This document shows, piece after piece, positions 5,268 through 13,077 of a stretch of 13,077 bases of DNA. The stretch's first letter is position 1, and the number at the start of each line of letters is the position of its first letter. Made by a program: the position numbers and the translations under genes. Source of the stretch: an uncultured Oscillospiraceae bacterium (GTDB taxonomy: Bacteria > Bacillota > Clostridia > Oscillospirales > Oscillospiraceae); assembly GCA_944385195.1 (NCBI GenBank), contig CALWWH010000282.1:1-13077 (forward strand), read 5' to 3'. Below the pieces are notes generated by a model. The model was not told the origin of the DNA. It saw only the letters and a program-made list of their open reading frames with translations, and did no database searches.

Positions 5268-7616
5268 ATGAGCATATTCCGCAAACGCAAGCAAACAACA
5301 ACTGCAAACCTCACCAGCGACCAGCAGGCGAATGTCACTGTGCTGCGTCGCTGCCTTGTATTGATGGGTCTTCTGGGCGTCGTAGCCTTTGTGGTTTTGG
5401 CGATGCAGCTGTATCAGGTCATGATTGTGGATCATGATATGTACGAGCGCATGGCCATCAACAATCAGACCCGCAGCACCCCGGTTTCCGCCTCCCGCGG
5501 GACGATCTATGACCGCAATATGAACGTCCTGGCCATCAGCGCCAGCGTCAACAACGTCTTCATCTCTCCCAACGAGATCGCGCAGAAGGAGCAGGATATC
5601 GATCTGATCGCCAACGGCCTGGCGCAGCTGCTGGACGTGGATGCAGACAATATCCGGGAGATGGCCCAAGATACCAGTATGTACTACAAGGTGGTCAAGC
5701 GCCAGATTGATGAGAGCTTGTCCGAGCAGGTACGGGACTTTATCAACACCTATGAGCTCTCCGGGGTCTATCTGGAGCCGGACACCAAGCGATATTACCC
5801 CTCTTCGACCCTGGCGGCCCAGGTTTTGGGCTTTGTCGGCAGTGAGAACAGGGGCCTGGAGGGCTTGGAGGCCAAGTACGACGCCAACCTACAGGGCAAC
5901 GCGGGCAAAATCGTCACCACCCGCGGCAACTCCGGCAGCGAGATGCTCTACCGCTTCGAGACCTATTATGAGGCCTCCGACGGTGACAGCCTGGTCACGA
6001 CCCTGGACTCCACGGTCCAGTATTTCCTGGAAAAGAATCTCGAGCAGGCGGTGGAGCAGTACGATGTGCAGAACGGTGCCTTTGGGCTGGTCATGGACGT
6101 CAACACCGGCGCCGTGCTGGCGATGGCAAATCTGAGCTCCTACGACCCCAACCACTATGGCGAGGTCTACGACGAGGAGGTCAAACAGGCCCTGGCCGAG
6201 GAGCGGGCCCAGCTGGAATCCCTCAGCGGCGAGGCCTACGACGCGGCCTATCAGGACTACCTGCAAAGCGTCAACAACGCCCTGTTCGCCCAGTGGCGCA
6301 ACAGCTGCGTCTCCGACGCCTACGAACCCGGTTCGACCTTTAAGATCATCACCATGGCTGCTGCGCTGGAAGAGGGGGTCATCAGTCTCAACGACACCTT
6401 CCACTGCAATGGCAACATCAAGGTCTTTGGCCGAAACCAGCCCATCTCTTGCTGGAAGACCGCCGGCCATGGCACTCAGACTACAGCCGAGGCCCTGGGC
6501 AACTCCTGCAACCCGGCCCTGGCGACCATCGGTATCGCGCTGGGCGGCGAAAAATTCTACGACTACATCCAGGCCTTCGGCCTGACGTCTACCACGGGCA
6601 TCGATCTGCCCGGTGAGTCCTCCGGCGTCATGCTCGACGAGAGCTACCTCACCGAGTACGACATCTACGGCTACTCCTCGCTGGCCGTTGCCGCCTTTGG
6701 GCAGACCTTTGAGATTACGCCCATCCAGCTGGTGCGCGCCATCTCGGCTGTGGTCAACGGCGGCTACCTGGTGGAGCCCTATGTGGTCGCAGAGATCCTG
6801 GACAGCAACGGCCAGGTGGTCTCTGCCCACGAGACCAAGGTGACCAACCAGGTCATCAGCGAGCAGACCTCCGATATCATGCGTGAGCTGATTCTCGGCG
6901 TCGTAGAGAACGGCACCGCGAAGAACGCGAAGATCGCAGGCTACTCCATCGGAGGCAAGACCGGTACCTCTGAAAAGGTCTCCGAGGTTGATGAGTTTGG
7001 CGTTATGACGGAGGATAAAATCGTCTCCTTCGTGGGCATCTGTCCCATGGATGATCCGCAGTACATCTGCCTTGTGGCCCTGGACACCCCCAGCCGCGAG
7101 ACAGGGCTTTATATCTCTGGCGGCCAGATGGCGGCGCCCACCGTGCGCAATGTATTTGCCGATATTCTGCCCTATTTGGGCGTAGAGCCGGATTATTCCG
7201 GCGAGGATGCAAACGCTATGGATGTCCAGGTCCCCTATGTGACCGATCAGAGCCTCATGGAGGCCGAGACGCTCCTGGCGCAGGCAAACCTCAGCTATAC
7301 CGTGGTGGGCTACGGCGACACCGTCACCGGTCAGATTCCCACGGCAGGTGCGACGATCCCCGGCGGCAGCGCCGTGGTGCTCTACTGCGACGCGGAGGTG
7401 CCGTATGATTATGTCACGGTACCGTCGCTGACGGGTCTGAGCTCCGTAGAGGTCAACAATCTGCTGACCAACCTGGGTCTCTATCTCAAGATCATCGGCA
7501 ACACCGACACCAGCTACAGTGTCATCTCCACGCACCAGAGCGTGGAAGCGGGCACCTCGGTGGAGCGGGGCACGGTGATTGAGGTCGAGTTTACGGATAC
7601 TTCTCTGATGGAATAA
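5268..7616 (+). CDS. Division-specific penicillin-binding transpeptidase with two PASTA domains (FtsI/SpoVD/Pbp2B type)
   Basis: A class B penicillin-binding protein of 782 residues that cross-links peptidoglycan at the septum, outside the membrane. Order: a short cytoplasmic tail, a transmembrane anchor at about 28-50, a dimerisation domain beginning with RGTIYDRN (77-84), and the transpeptidase domain. The latter has the nucleophile Ser356 in STFK (356-359), Ser413 in SCN (413-415) and KTGT (564-567). Two PASTA domains follow (about 652-709 and 713-776). All catalytic motifs are intact. An acidic insert at about 298-345 precedes the STFK motif. In this place Clostridia carry ftsI, pbp2B or the sporulation gene spoVD; sequence alone does not decide, so no symbol is given. 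GGGAGG (5257-5262) lies 5 bases before the ATG. It is expected to work with the FtsW encoded downstream. Confidence 0.95.
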   Translation: MSIFRKRKQTTTANLTSDQQANVTVLRRCLVLMGLLGVVAFVVLAMQLYQVMIVDHDMYERMAINNQTRSTPVSASRGTIYDRNMNVLAISASVNNVFISPNEIAQKEQDIDLIANGLAQLLDVDADNIREMAQDTSMYYKVVKRQIDESLSEQVRDFINTYELSGVYLEPDTKRYYPSSTLAAQVLGFVGSENRGLEGLEAKYDANLQGNAGKIVTTRGNSGSEMLYRFETYYEASDGDSLVTTLDSTVQYFLEKNLEQAVEQYDVQNGAFGLVMDVNTGAVLAMANLSSYDPNHYGEVYDEEVKQALAEERAQLESLSGEAYDAAYQDYLQSVNNALFAQWRNSCVSDAYEPGSTFKIITMAAALEEGVISLNDTFHCNGNIKVFGRNQPISCWKTAGHGTQTTAEALGNSCNPALATIGIALGGEKFYDYIQAFGLTSTTGIDLPGESSGVMLDESYLTEYDIYGYSSLAVAAFGQTFEITPIQLVRAISAVVNGGYLVEPYVVAEILDSNGQVVSAHETKVTNQVISEQTSDIMRELILGVVENGTAKNAKIAGYSIGGKTGTSEKVSEVDEFGVMTEDKIVSFVGICPMDDPQYICLVALDTPSRETGLYISGGQMAAPTVRNVFADILPYLGVEPDYSGEDANAMDVQVPYVTDQSLMEAETLLAQANLSYTVVGYGDTVTGQIPTAGATIPGGSAVVLYCDAEVPYDYVTVPSLTGLSSVEVNNLLTNLGLYLKIIGNTDTSYSVISTHQSVEAGTSVERGTVIEVEFTDTSLME

Positions 7617-7630
7617 AAGAAGGGATTTGT

Positions 7631-9076
7631 ATGCAGCTTTCGGCATTGCTGGCCGGGCTCGAGGCCAGAGAGATTCACGCCGACCTCCATATGGACATCA
7701 CCGGGATTTGCTGTGATACGCGGCGGTTGGAGCCGGGGATGCTCTTTGTTGCCAGCACCGGTTACGGTGCAGACCGCCACGCCTATCTGCCCGTGGCCTT
7801 TGAAAAAGGCGCCGCAGCGGCGGTCTGCGAGCGGGCCCCGGCGGATGATCTACCCTATGTGCTGGTGCCGGACACCCGCCGCGCTGAGGCGATGATTGCT
7901 GCCAACTGGTACGCTCATCCGGCGGAGAAAATGACCCTCATCGGCATTACCGGCACCAACGGCAAGACCACCGTGAGCTATCTCATCCGCACCCTGCTGG
8001 AGAAGACCCTGGGTGCAAAGGTGGGCCTGATCGGTACGATTCAAAATCTCATTGGGGACGAAGTCCTCGAGGCCTCCAACACCACCCCCGGTGCGATGGA
8101 TTTGCAGGCGCTCCTGGCCCGTATGGCAGCGGCCGGGTGCACGCATGTGGTCATGGAGGTGTCCAGCCATGCCCTAGCCCTGGATCGCGTGGCCGGCCTG
8201 CATTTCCACACGGCGGCGTTTACCAACCTGACCCAGGACCATTTGGACTTTCATGGGACCATGGAGGCCTATGGAGCGGCGAAGGCGCTGCTCTTTGCCC
8301 GCTGTGATCACGCGGTCCTCAACGCCGATGACCCGGCCTGGACCGTCATGGTGGCGGCCTATCCCGGCCAGGCTATGACCTACGGGGTTGGCGAGGGCTG
8401 TACGCTCAGGGCTGAAGGCATCGAACTGGCGGCGGATCATGTAGCCTTCCGCGTAGGCGAGGTTCCCGTCTGGCTGGGCATCCCCGGCGGCTTCACGGTC
8501 AGCAATGCCCTGGCAGCGCTGGGCGCGGTGATGACGCTGGGTGTCAGCGCAGAGGATGCGGCGGCCGCGCTCAGGGACGCCCACGGCGTCAAGGGCAGTG
8601 TGGAGGTTGTCCCAACGCCCGGCGAGCCCTATACCATTCTCATTGATTATGCCCACACCCCGGACGGATTGGAAAACGTTCTGCGTTCGGTGAAGGGCTT
8701 TGCCCGCGGACGCACTGTGGCCGTCTTCGGCTGCGGCGGGGACCGGGACCCCATCAAACGCCCCATTATGGGCCGCATTGCGGGGCAGCTGGCAGATTTT
8801 GTGGTGGTCACCTCGGACAATCCCCGGACAGAGGACCCCCAAGCAATTATCAGAGACATCCTCGCGGGCATGCAGCAGACAACCACGCCCTATGTGGTCG
8901 TCGAGAACCGCCGCGAGGCCATCCGCTGGGCTATGGATCATGCCCAGCCGGACGATGTCATCGTCCTGGCGGGCAAGGGTCACGAGACCTATCAAATCAT
9001 CGGCAAGGAAAAAACGCATCTGGACGAGCGCGAAGAGGTTGCGGCACATCTGGCTGCCCGCGCCACAAAGGAGTAA
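7631..9076 (+). CDS. murE: UDP-MurNAc-tripeptide synthetase MurE (meso-diaminopimelate type)
   Basis: This cytoplasmic ATP-dependent ligase adds the third amino acid to UDP-MurNAc-L-Ala-D-Glu. In 481 residues it shows the N-terminal UDP-binding domain with DTRR (29-32), the P-loop GTNGKTT (108-114), the site of the carbamylated lysine (Lys218 in AAKALLF), the central motif with DYAHTPDGLENV (339-350), and SDNPRTEDP (395-403). DNPR at 396-399 is the known marker for meso-diaminopimelate, so the cell wall should be of the DAP type. One oddity: the usual G-R-x-E motif before DYAH reads G-S-V-E here, with Ser323 (codon AGT 8597-8599) in place of arginine. AAGGG stands about 7 bases before the ATG. 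The gene starts 14 bases after the transpeptidase stop and its own stop overlaps the ribosome site of murF. Confidence 0.96.
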   Translation: MQLSALLAGLEAREIHADLHMDITGICCDTRRLEPGMLFVASTGYGADRHAYLPVAFEKGAAAAVCERAPADDLPYVLVPDTRRAEAMIAANWYAHPAEKMTLIGITGTNGKTTVSYLIRTLLEKTLGAKVGLIGTIQNLIGDEVLEASNTTPGAMDLQALLARMAAAGCTHVVMEVSSHALALDRVAGLHFHTAAFTNLTQDHLDFHGTMEAYGAAKALLFARCDHAVLNADDPAWTVMVAAYPGQAMTYGVGEGCTLRAEGIELAADHVAFRVGEVPVWLGIPGGFTVSNALAALGAVMTLGVSAEDAAAALRDAHGVKGSVEVVPTPGEPYTILIDYAHTPDGLENVLRSVKGFARGRTVAVFGCGGDRDPIKRPIMGRIAGQLADFVVVTSDNPRTEDPQAIIRDILAGMQQTTTPYVVVENRREAIRWAMDHAQPDDVIVLAGKGHETYQIIGKEKTHLDEREEVAAHLAARATKE

Positions 9077-9081
9077 GAACT

Positions 9082-10458
9082 ATGGAACCTGTCACCCTAG
9101 GCGTCATCGCCGACTGGTGCGGCGCTGCCATTGCAGATGCCGACCGGGCCATCCCCGTGCGCAATATCAGCACCGATACCCGCACCGTACAGCCGGGGGA
9201 ACTCTTCATTCCGCTGGTGGGAGAGACCTTTGACGGCCATTCCTTCCTGCAAAGCGCCGCCGACCGCGGTGCGGTGGCGGTGCTGTCTGCTCGCCGGGAC
9301 TTCGTCTGGACAAAGCCCATCCCGGTGCTCTATGTGGATGACACGCTGGCGGCCTATCTGGCCATCGCCGCAGGCTACCGCCAGACCCTGCACGCCAAGG
9401 TCATCGCCGTCACCGGCAGCGTGGGAAAGACCACGACCAAGGAAATGATTTCCGCCATTATGGCGCAGAAATACCGCACCGTCCACACCGAGGGCAACCA
9501 CAACAACCTGATCGGGCTGCCCAAGACCGTGCTGACCGCCTCCAAAGACTGCCAGGCGCTGGTCGTGGAGATGGGGATGAACCACTTCGGCGAGATCAGC
9601 CGCATGACTGCCGTGGCCAGGCCAGACGTGGCCGTCATCAGCAACATCGGCGTCATGCACATAGAGTTCCTGGGCTCCCGAGCCGGCATCCTCAAGGCGA
9701 AAATGGAGATCCTGGAGGGACTGGCAGAGGACGGCGTTGCGGTACTCAACGGCGATGAGCCGCTGCTGTGGAACTGCCGGAACCTCATCCGGCAAAATGT
9801 CGTCTATTTTGGAATAGAGAATGAACAGTGCGAAGTACTGGGCAAACACATCGAAACCTTCAACGGCGGCACCCGTTTTGTCTGCTGCGTAGACGGCGAG
9901 GAGTTTCCGGTGGAACTGCCGGTGGAAGGGGTGCACAACGTCAGCAATGCGCTGGCCGCCATCGCTGCCACCCGCAGCGCCAAGATCCCCGTGCAGAGCG
10001 TGCAGCAGGCGCTGCGCCGCTTCGAGAATGTGGGCATGCGCCAGAAAATCTATGAGAAAAACGGCTTTTTTATCATTGAGGACTGCTATAACGCCGGACC
10101 TGAGTCTATGGAGGCGGCGCTGAGGCTTCTGGGTGAGCGCGAGTGCCAGGGCCGCCGCGTTGCCGTTCTGGGCAGTATGCTCGAGCTGGGCAACCGCGCC
10201 AGTGCGGAGCATTTCCGCATCGGACGCATCCTGGCCAAGCGGGTGGATTTGCTGCTGACCTATGGCCAGAGCGCCAAGGAATACGTCACCGGCGCACTGA
10301 CCGGAGGGATGCCCCAGCGGGACACACTGTCCTTTGACACCCCGGAGGCCACTGCCAACGCGCTGAAAATGCGCGCAAAGCCCGGCGATACCATCCTCTT
10401 TAAGGGCAGCCGGGGCATGCGCATGGAGGATATTCTGGCGCTGTTCCTGAAGGAATAA
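9082..10458 (+). CDS. murF: UDP-MurNAc-tripeptide:D-Ala-D-Ala ligase MurF
   Basis: MurF uses ATP to attach D-alanyl-D-alanine and so completes the UDP-MurNAc-pentapeptide in the cytoplasm. The 458-residue protein has an N-terminal substrate domain with STDTRTV (30-36), the P-loop TGSVGKTTTKEM (111-122) with Lys116, the motif EGNHNNLIGLP (137-147), and a linker GVHNVSNALAA (283-293). The C-terminal ligase domain has GMRQKIY (318-324), EDCYNAGPESM (333-343) and KGSRGMRMED (441-450). All are family hallmarks and the length is typical. AAAGGAG, shared with the end of murE, lies 8 bases before the ATG; the 5-base gap points to coupled translation. MurE and MurF are homologous, and the GMRQK and KGSRGM motifs identify this one as MurF. 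Confidence 0.96.
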   Translation: MEPVTLGVIADWCGAAIADADRAIPVRNISTDTRTVQPGELFIPLVGETFDGHSFLQSAADRGAVAVLSARRDFVWTKPIPVLYVDDTLAAYLAIAAGYRQTLHAKVIAVTGSVGKTTTKEMISAIMAQKYRTVHTEGNHNNLIGLPKTVLTASKDCQALVVEMGMNHFGEISRMTAVARPDVAVISNIGVMHIEFLGSRAGILKAKMEILEGLAEDGVAVLNGDEPLLWNCRNLIRQNVVYFGIENEQCEVLGKHIETFNGGTRFVCCVDGEEFPVELPVEGVHNVSNALAAIAATRSAKIPVQSVQQALRRFENVGMRQKIYEKNGFFIIEDCYNAGPESMEAALRLLGERECQGRRVAVLGSMLELGNRASAEHFRIGRILAKRVDLLLTYGQSAKEYVTGALTGGMPQRDTLSFDTPEATANALKMRAKPGDTILFKGSRGMRMEDILALFLKE

Positions 10459-10473
10459 CAGAGGAGAACGCTT

Positions 10474-11454
10474 ATGCTTCGCATTTTAATCACACTGTTG
10501 GTGAGTTTTGTCCTCGGCGTTGTGGCCGGCAGGATTTTGCTGCCTGTGCTGCGGGCCCTGAAGGCGGGCCAGTCCATCCGTGAGATCGGGCCCAGCTGGC
10601 ACAGATCCAAAAACGGCACCCCCACCATGGGCGGGATCCTGTTCATCGTGACGGCGCTGGCCTGTGTCGTGGCAGCCATTCCGGCCATGCGGGAAGGGGA
10701 TTTGAGCTATCTGTACGTCTATGGCTTTGCCCTGATTTTCGGGATCATTGGCTTTTTGGATGACTTCATCAGCGTCAAATATAAGCGCAACCTGGGCCTG
10801 ACGGCCTTGCAGAAGGCCGCGCTGCAGCTGGCGGTGGCAGCCTGCTATCTGCTCCTGCTGCGCTATACCAATCACCTGAGCTCGGAGCTCTATATCCCCT
10901 TTGTGGGTGTGAGTATTGAGATCCCCTGGGTTGTATACCTGATCTTTGCCATGTTCGTCATCGTTGGCTGCGTCAACGCGGTCAACCTGACCGATGGCGT
11001 AGACGGCCTCGCCGTCGGCGTGACTATCCCGGTATTGGTCTTCTTCCTGGCCGTCTCGCTGGCGGCAGGGCTGACGGGCCTGAGCCTGTTGTGCGCGGCG
11101 CTGATCGGTGGCCTGCTGGCGTTTTTGGTCTACAACTTTCACCCGGCGAAGATGTTCATGGGCGATACCGGGTCGCTGTTCCTGGGCGGGGTGGTCTGCG
11201 GACTGGCCTTTGCCCTGGATATGCCCCTGGTGCTGATCCTGGTGGGCCTTGTCTATCTCATTGAGACCGTCTCGGTGATCCTGCAGGTGAGCTATTTTAA
11301 GCTCACCCATGGCAAGCGCATCTTTAAGATGACCCCCATTCACCACCATTTTGAGATGTGCGGCTGGAGCGAGGTCAAGATTTTCTGTGTAGCTGTCGGC
11401 CTGACCGCCGCTGCCTGCCTCATCGCCTGGCTGGGCGTCATGGGCCGCTACTGA
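10474..11454 (+). CDS. mraY: Phospho-N-acetylmuramoyl-pentapeptide transferase MraY
   Basis: MraY moves phospho-MurNAc-pentapeptide from UDP to undecaprenyl phosphate in the membrane, making lipid I. The 326-residue, about ten-helix protein carries GPSWHRSKNGTPTMGG (39-54), GFLDDF (93-98) with the magnesium-associated Asp96-Asp97, NAVNLTDGVDGL (168-179), FMGDTGSLFLGG (228-239) with Asp231, and the C-terminal histidine motif TPIHHHFEMCGW (287-298). These are the active-site motifs of the family and all are intact. GAGGAG stands about 7 bases before the ATG, 15 bases after murF. Unlike in many related clusters the next gene is ftsW, not murD. Confidence 0.97.
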   Translation: MLRILITLLVSFVLGVVAGRILLPVLRALKAGQSIREIGPSWHRSKNGTPTMGGILFIVTALACVVAAIPAMREGDLSYLYVYGFALIFGIIGFLDDFISVKYKRNLGLTALQKAALQLAVAACYLLLLRYTNHLSSELYIPFVGVSIEIPWVVYLIFAMFVIVGCVNAVNLTDGVDGLAVGVTIPVLVFFLAVSLAAGLTGLSLLCAALIGGLLAFLVYNFHPAKMFMGDTGSLFLGGVVCGLAFALDMPLVLILVGLVYLIETVSVILQVSYFKLTHGKRIFKMTPIHHHFEMCGWSEVKIFCVAVGLTAAACLIAWLGVMGRY

Positions 11455-11482
11455 GTTCAAATTTCTCCCGGAGGGATAGGGT

Positions 11483-12682
11483 ATGAGCGTATTCTCAAAA
11501 GCAAAAAAACGATCTGCCATGTCCCGGCTGCCGGATGAGCCCCAGTCCGGAGGCCCGCAGGTTATCATCAGCGAGCGCGGCCTCATCGATCTGCCTTTCC
11601 TGATTCTGACGTTGCTGCTGCTGCTCATCGGCATGGTGATGATGTTCTCTGCCAGCTACGCCCGGGCGTATATGGAAGAGGGTACCTCCTCGTATTATTT
11701 TGTCCGCCATGCAGGCTTTGTACTGGGTGGCATCGCAATCATGGTGGTCGTGAGCATGGTCAACCACGAAATTCTGCGTCTGTTCTCCTTCTGGATTATG
11801 GCCCTGGCGGTGGTGCTGCTGATCATGGTGGCCATTCCCGGTATCGGCATCAAAGAGGGCGGCGCCCGCCGCTGGCTCTATCTTGGCGTCGGTTTCCAGC
11901 CCTCGGAGATTGCAAAGGCGGCGGTTGTGATCTATTTTGCCGCGCTGATCGTCAAATTTAAAGGTAAAATGGCGACGTTCCGATACGGGATTCTGCCCTT
12001 TGCCTGTATTTTGGGTGTGGTCTCGATTCTGCTCCTGCTGGAGCCGCATCTGAGCGGCACCGTCATCATCCTCTGTACCGGCGCGGCCATGCTCTGGCTG
12101 GGCGGTGTGCAAAAGCGTTGGTTTGCGCTCTTGGTGGGCCTGGTGGGCCTGGTGGTGTATCTGGTCATTAAGTACCCTGATTTGCTGGCAGAGTACGCCG
12201 GCGCACGCATCACCGCCTGGCTCGACCCCTTCAGCGACCCCGGCGATACCGGCTATCAGATCACTCAATCGCTCTACGCGATTGGCTCCGGTGGTCTGCC
12301 CGGTCTGGGCCTGGGCAAGAGCCGCCAGAAGTATCTGTACCTGCCGGAGGAACACAACGACTATATCTTCTCCATCATCTGCGAGGAATTGGGTTTCATC
12401 GGCGCGATGGTCATCCTGCTTCTGTTTGCCCTGCTGATCATCCGCGGCTATTGGATCGCCATGCGGGCTACGGACCGCTTTGGCGCGCTGCTGGCGGCGG
12501 GATTTACCACGCTTTTGGCGCTGCAGGTGTTCTTTAACATCGGCGTCGTGACCAATTTCCTCCCTGCCACAGGCATCTCGCTGCCGTTTTTCTCCTATGG
12601 CGGCACGGCGCTGCTGATCCAGATGGCGGAGATGGGGGTTATCCTGAGTGTCTCCCGTCAAAATAAGGCCAAACTGAAATGA
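11483..12682 (+). CDS. ftsW: SEDS peptidoglycan glycosyltransferase FtsW (SpoVE-like)
   Basis: FtsW polymerises lipid II into glycan strands at the septum together with its partner class B PBP, here encoded at 5268-7616. The 399-residue protein has about ten membrane helices after a basic, proline-containing cytoplasmic tail (1-34). Family motifs are GGARRWL with GFQPSEIAK (126-145), LDPFSDPGDTGYQITQS (247-263) containing the aspartate corresponding to the essential residue of the SEDS family (probably Asp252), LPEEHNDYIFS (287-297), and NFLPATGISLPFFSYGG (358-374). The segment often reading QPDLGT in relatives is EPHLSGT here (187-193). In a spore former SpoVE would look the same, so FtsW against SpoVE is not fully settled. 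GGAGG lies 8 bases before the ATG; the gap after mraY is 28 bases. Confidence 0.93.
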   Translation: MSVFSKAKKRSAMSRLPDEPQSGGPQVIISERGLIDLPFLILTLLLLLIGMVMMFSASYARAYMEEGTSSYYFVRHAGFVLGGIAIMVVVSMVNHEILRLFSFWIMALAVVLLIMVAIPGIGIKEGGARRWLYLGVGFQPSEIAKAAVVIYFAALIVKFKGKMATFRYGILPFACILGVVSILLLLEPHLSGTVIILCTGAAMLWLGGVQKRWFALLVGLVGLVVYLVIKYPDLLAEYAGARITAWLDPFSDPGDTGYQITQSLYAIGSGGLPGLGLGKSRQKYLYLPEEHNDYIFSIICEELGFIGAMVILLLFALLIIRGYWIAMRATDRFGALLAAGFTTLLALQVFFNIGVVTNFLPATGISLPFFSYGGTALLIQMAEMGVILSVSRQNKAKLK

Positions 12683-12692
12683 GGGCGAGAAG

Positions 12693-13077
12693 TTGAACGT
12701 GATCTTTACCTGCGGCGGTACCGGGGGGCACATCAACCCCGCCATCGCCGTGGCAGACCTCCTGCGTCAGCGCCGGCCTGAGACGAAGATTCTCTTCGTG
12801 GGCGCGGAGGACGGGATGGAGCATAAACTGGTGCCCCAGGCGGGTTATCAGCTGCAAACCCTGCGGATCTCGAACTTTCAGCGGAAGCTGACGCCGGCAG
12901 GGATTTGGCACAACCTGGTCACCGCCGAGCACATTGCCGGCGCGCTGGGCAAGGCCTCGAAGCTCATCGACAGCTTCCGGCCCGACGTCATCATCGGCAC
13001 CGGCGGCTACGCCAGCTTTCCGGCGCTGCGCATGGGGATTCACAAACACATCCCCACGGCGGTGCACGAGTCCAACG
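12693..13077 (+). CDS. murG: UDP-GlcNAc:lipid I N-acetylglucosaminyltransferase MurG (partial, C-terminus off the right edge)
   Basis: MurG adds GlcNAc to lipid I on the cytoplasmic face of the membrane, giving lipid II. The 128 visible residues are the N-terminal acceptor-binding domain: MNVIFTCGGTGGHINPAIAV with the glycine-rich loop GGTGGHINP (8-16), then IIGTGGYASFPAL and VHESN at the cut edge (the usual motif is HEQN). The start is the TTG at 12693, which gives the expected MNVIFTCGGTGGH opening and has GAGGG (12681-12685) 7 bases before it; no ATG fits, and a GTG at 12699 would remove the first two residues. It begins 10 bases after the ftsW stop, and its ribosome site overlaps that stop codon. 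Confidence 0.95.
   Translation, partial: MNVIFTCGGTGGHINPAIAVADLLRQRRPETKILFVGAEDGMEHKLVPQAGYQLQTLRISNFQRKLTPAGIWHNLVTAEHIAGALGKASKLIDSFRPDVIIGTGGYASFPALRMGIHKHIPTAVHESN

Noticed and set aside
5889..7646. A 585-codon open frame opposite the transpeptidase gene
   Set aside because: A shadow caused by GC-rich third codon positions; the coding strand has complete PBP motifs and the antisense has none.
9097..10212. Long antisense open frame across murF
   Set aside because: Same codon-bias effect; no start signal and no family motif.
11495..12745. Long antisense open frame across ftsW
   Set aside because: The protein would be rich in Gln, His and Asp, the typical mirror of a membrane protein; no start signal.
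1..13077. CRISPR arrays, insertion sequences, tRNA or rRNA genes, or a new defence-type system
   Set aside because: I saw no repeat-spacer pattern, transposase, terminal repeats with target duplication, tRNA cloverleaf or rRNA segment; the genes are either standard dcw genes or isolated accessory genes.

Overview
The window carries a division and cell wall (dcw) gene cluster reading rightwards on the + strand, preceded by three leftward genes of accessory type. The DNA is GC-rich with strong GGAGG ribosome sites. The gene order mraZ-rsmH-ftsL-pbp(PASTA)-murE-murF-mraY-ftsW-murG, a division transpeptidase with two PASTA domains, and a MurE with the meso-diaminopimelate signature all point to a GC-rich member of the Clostridia. 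An Oscillospirales-type gut bacterium is my best guess, from gene content and sequence style only.

Left part (1-2935, all on the - strand): a small cysteine-rich protein cut by the left edge; two tandem intrinsic terminators; a type B carboxylesterase with its own good promoter; a very strong terminator; and a multi-pass membrane protein resembling the YhfC family. The last seems to start at a TTG codon, because a consensus promoter sits inside the longer reading frame.

Middle (2936-3298): an intergenic region between divergent genes. It holds a leftward promoter for the membrane protein, an AT-rich stretch without a gene, the rightward promoter for the dcw operon, and a row of TGGAG boxes spaced exactly 10 bp apart that is very probably the MraZ operator.

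Right part (3299-13077): nine tightly packed genes, probably one transcript. MraZ regulates the operon and RsmH methylates 16S rRNA. An FtsL-like protein and the PASTA transpeptidase belong to the divisome. MurE and MurF finish the UDP-MurNAc-pentapeptide, MraY makes lipid I, MurG (cut by the right edge) makes lipid II, and the SEDS protein FtsW polymerises it with the transpeptidase. murD, often found between mraY and ftsW, is absent from that place.

I found no mobile element, CRISPR array, tRNA or rRNA, and nothing I would call a new biological system. The points most worth a second look are the phased MraZ operator, the YhfC-like protein that seems to lack the usual metal-site residues, the small cysteine protein behind two terminators, and a few unusual residues in conserved motifs.
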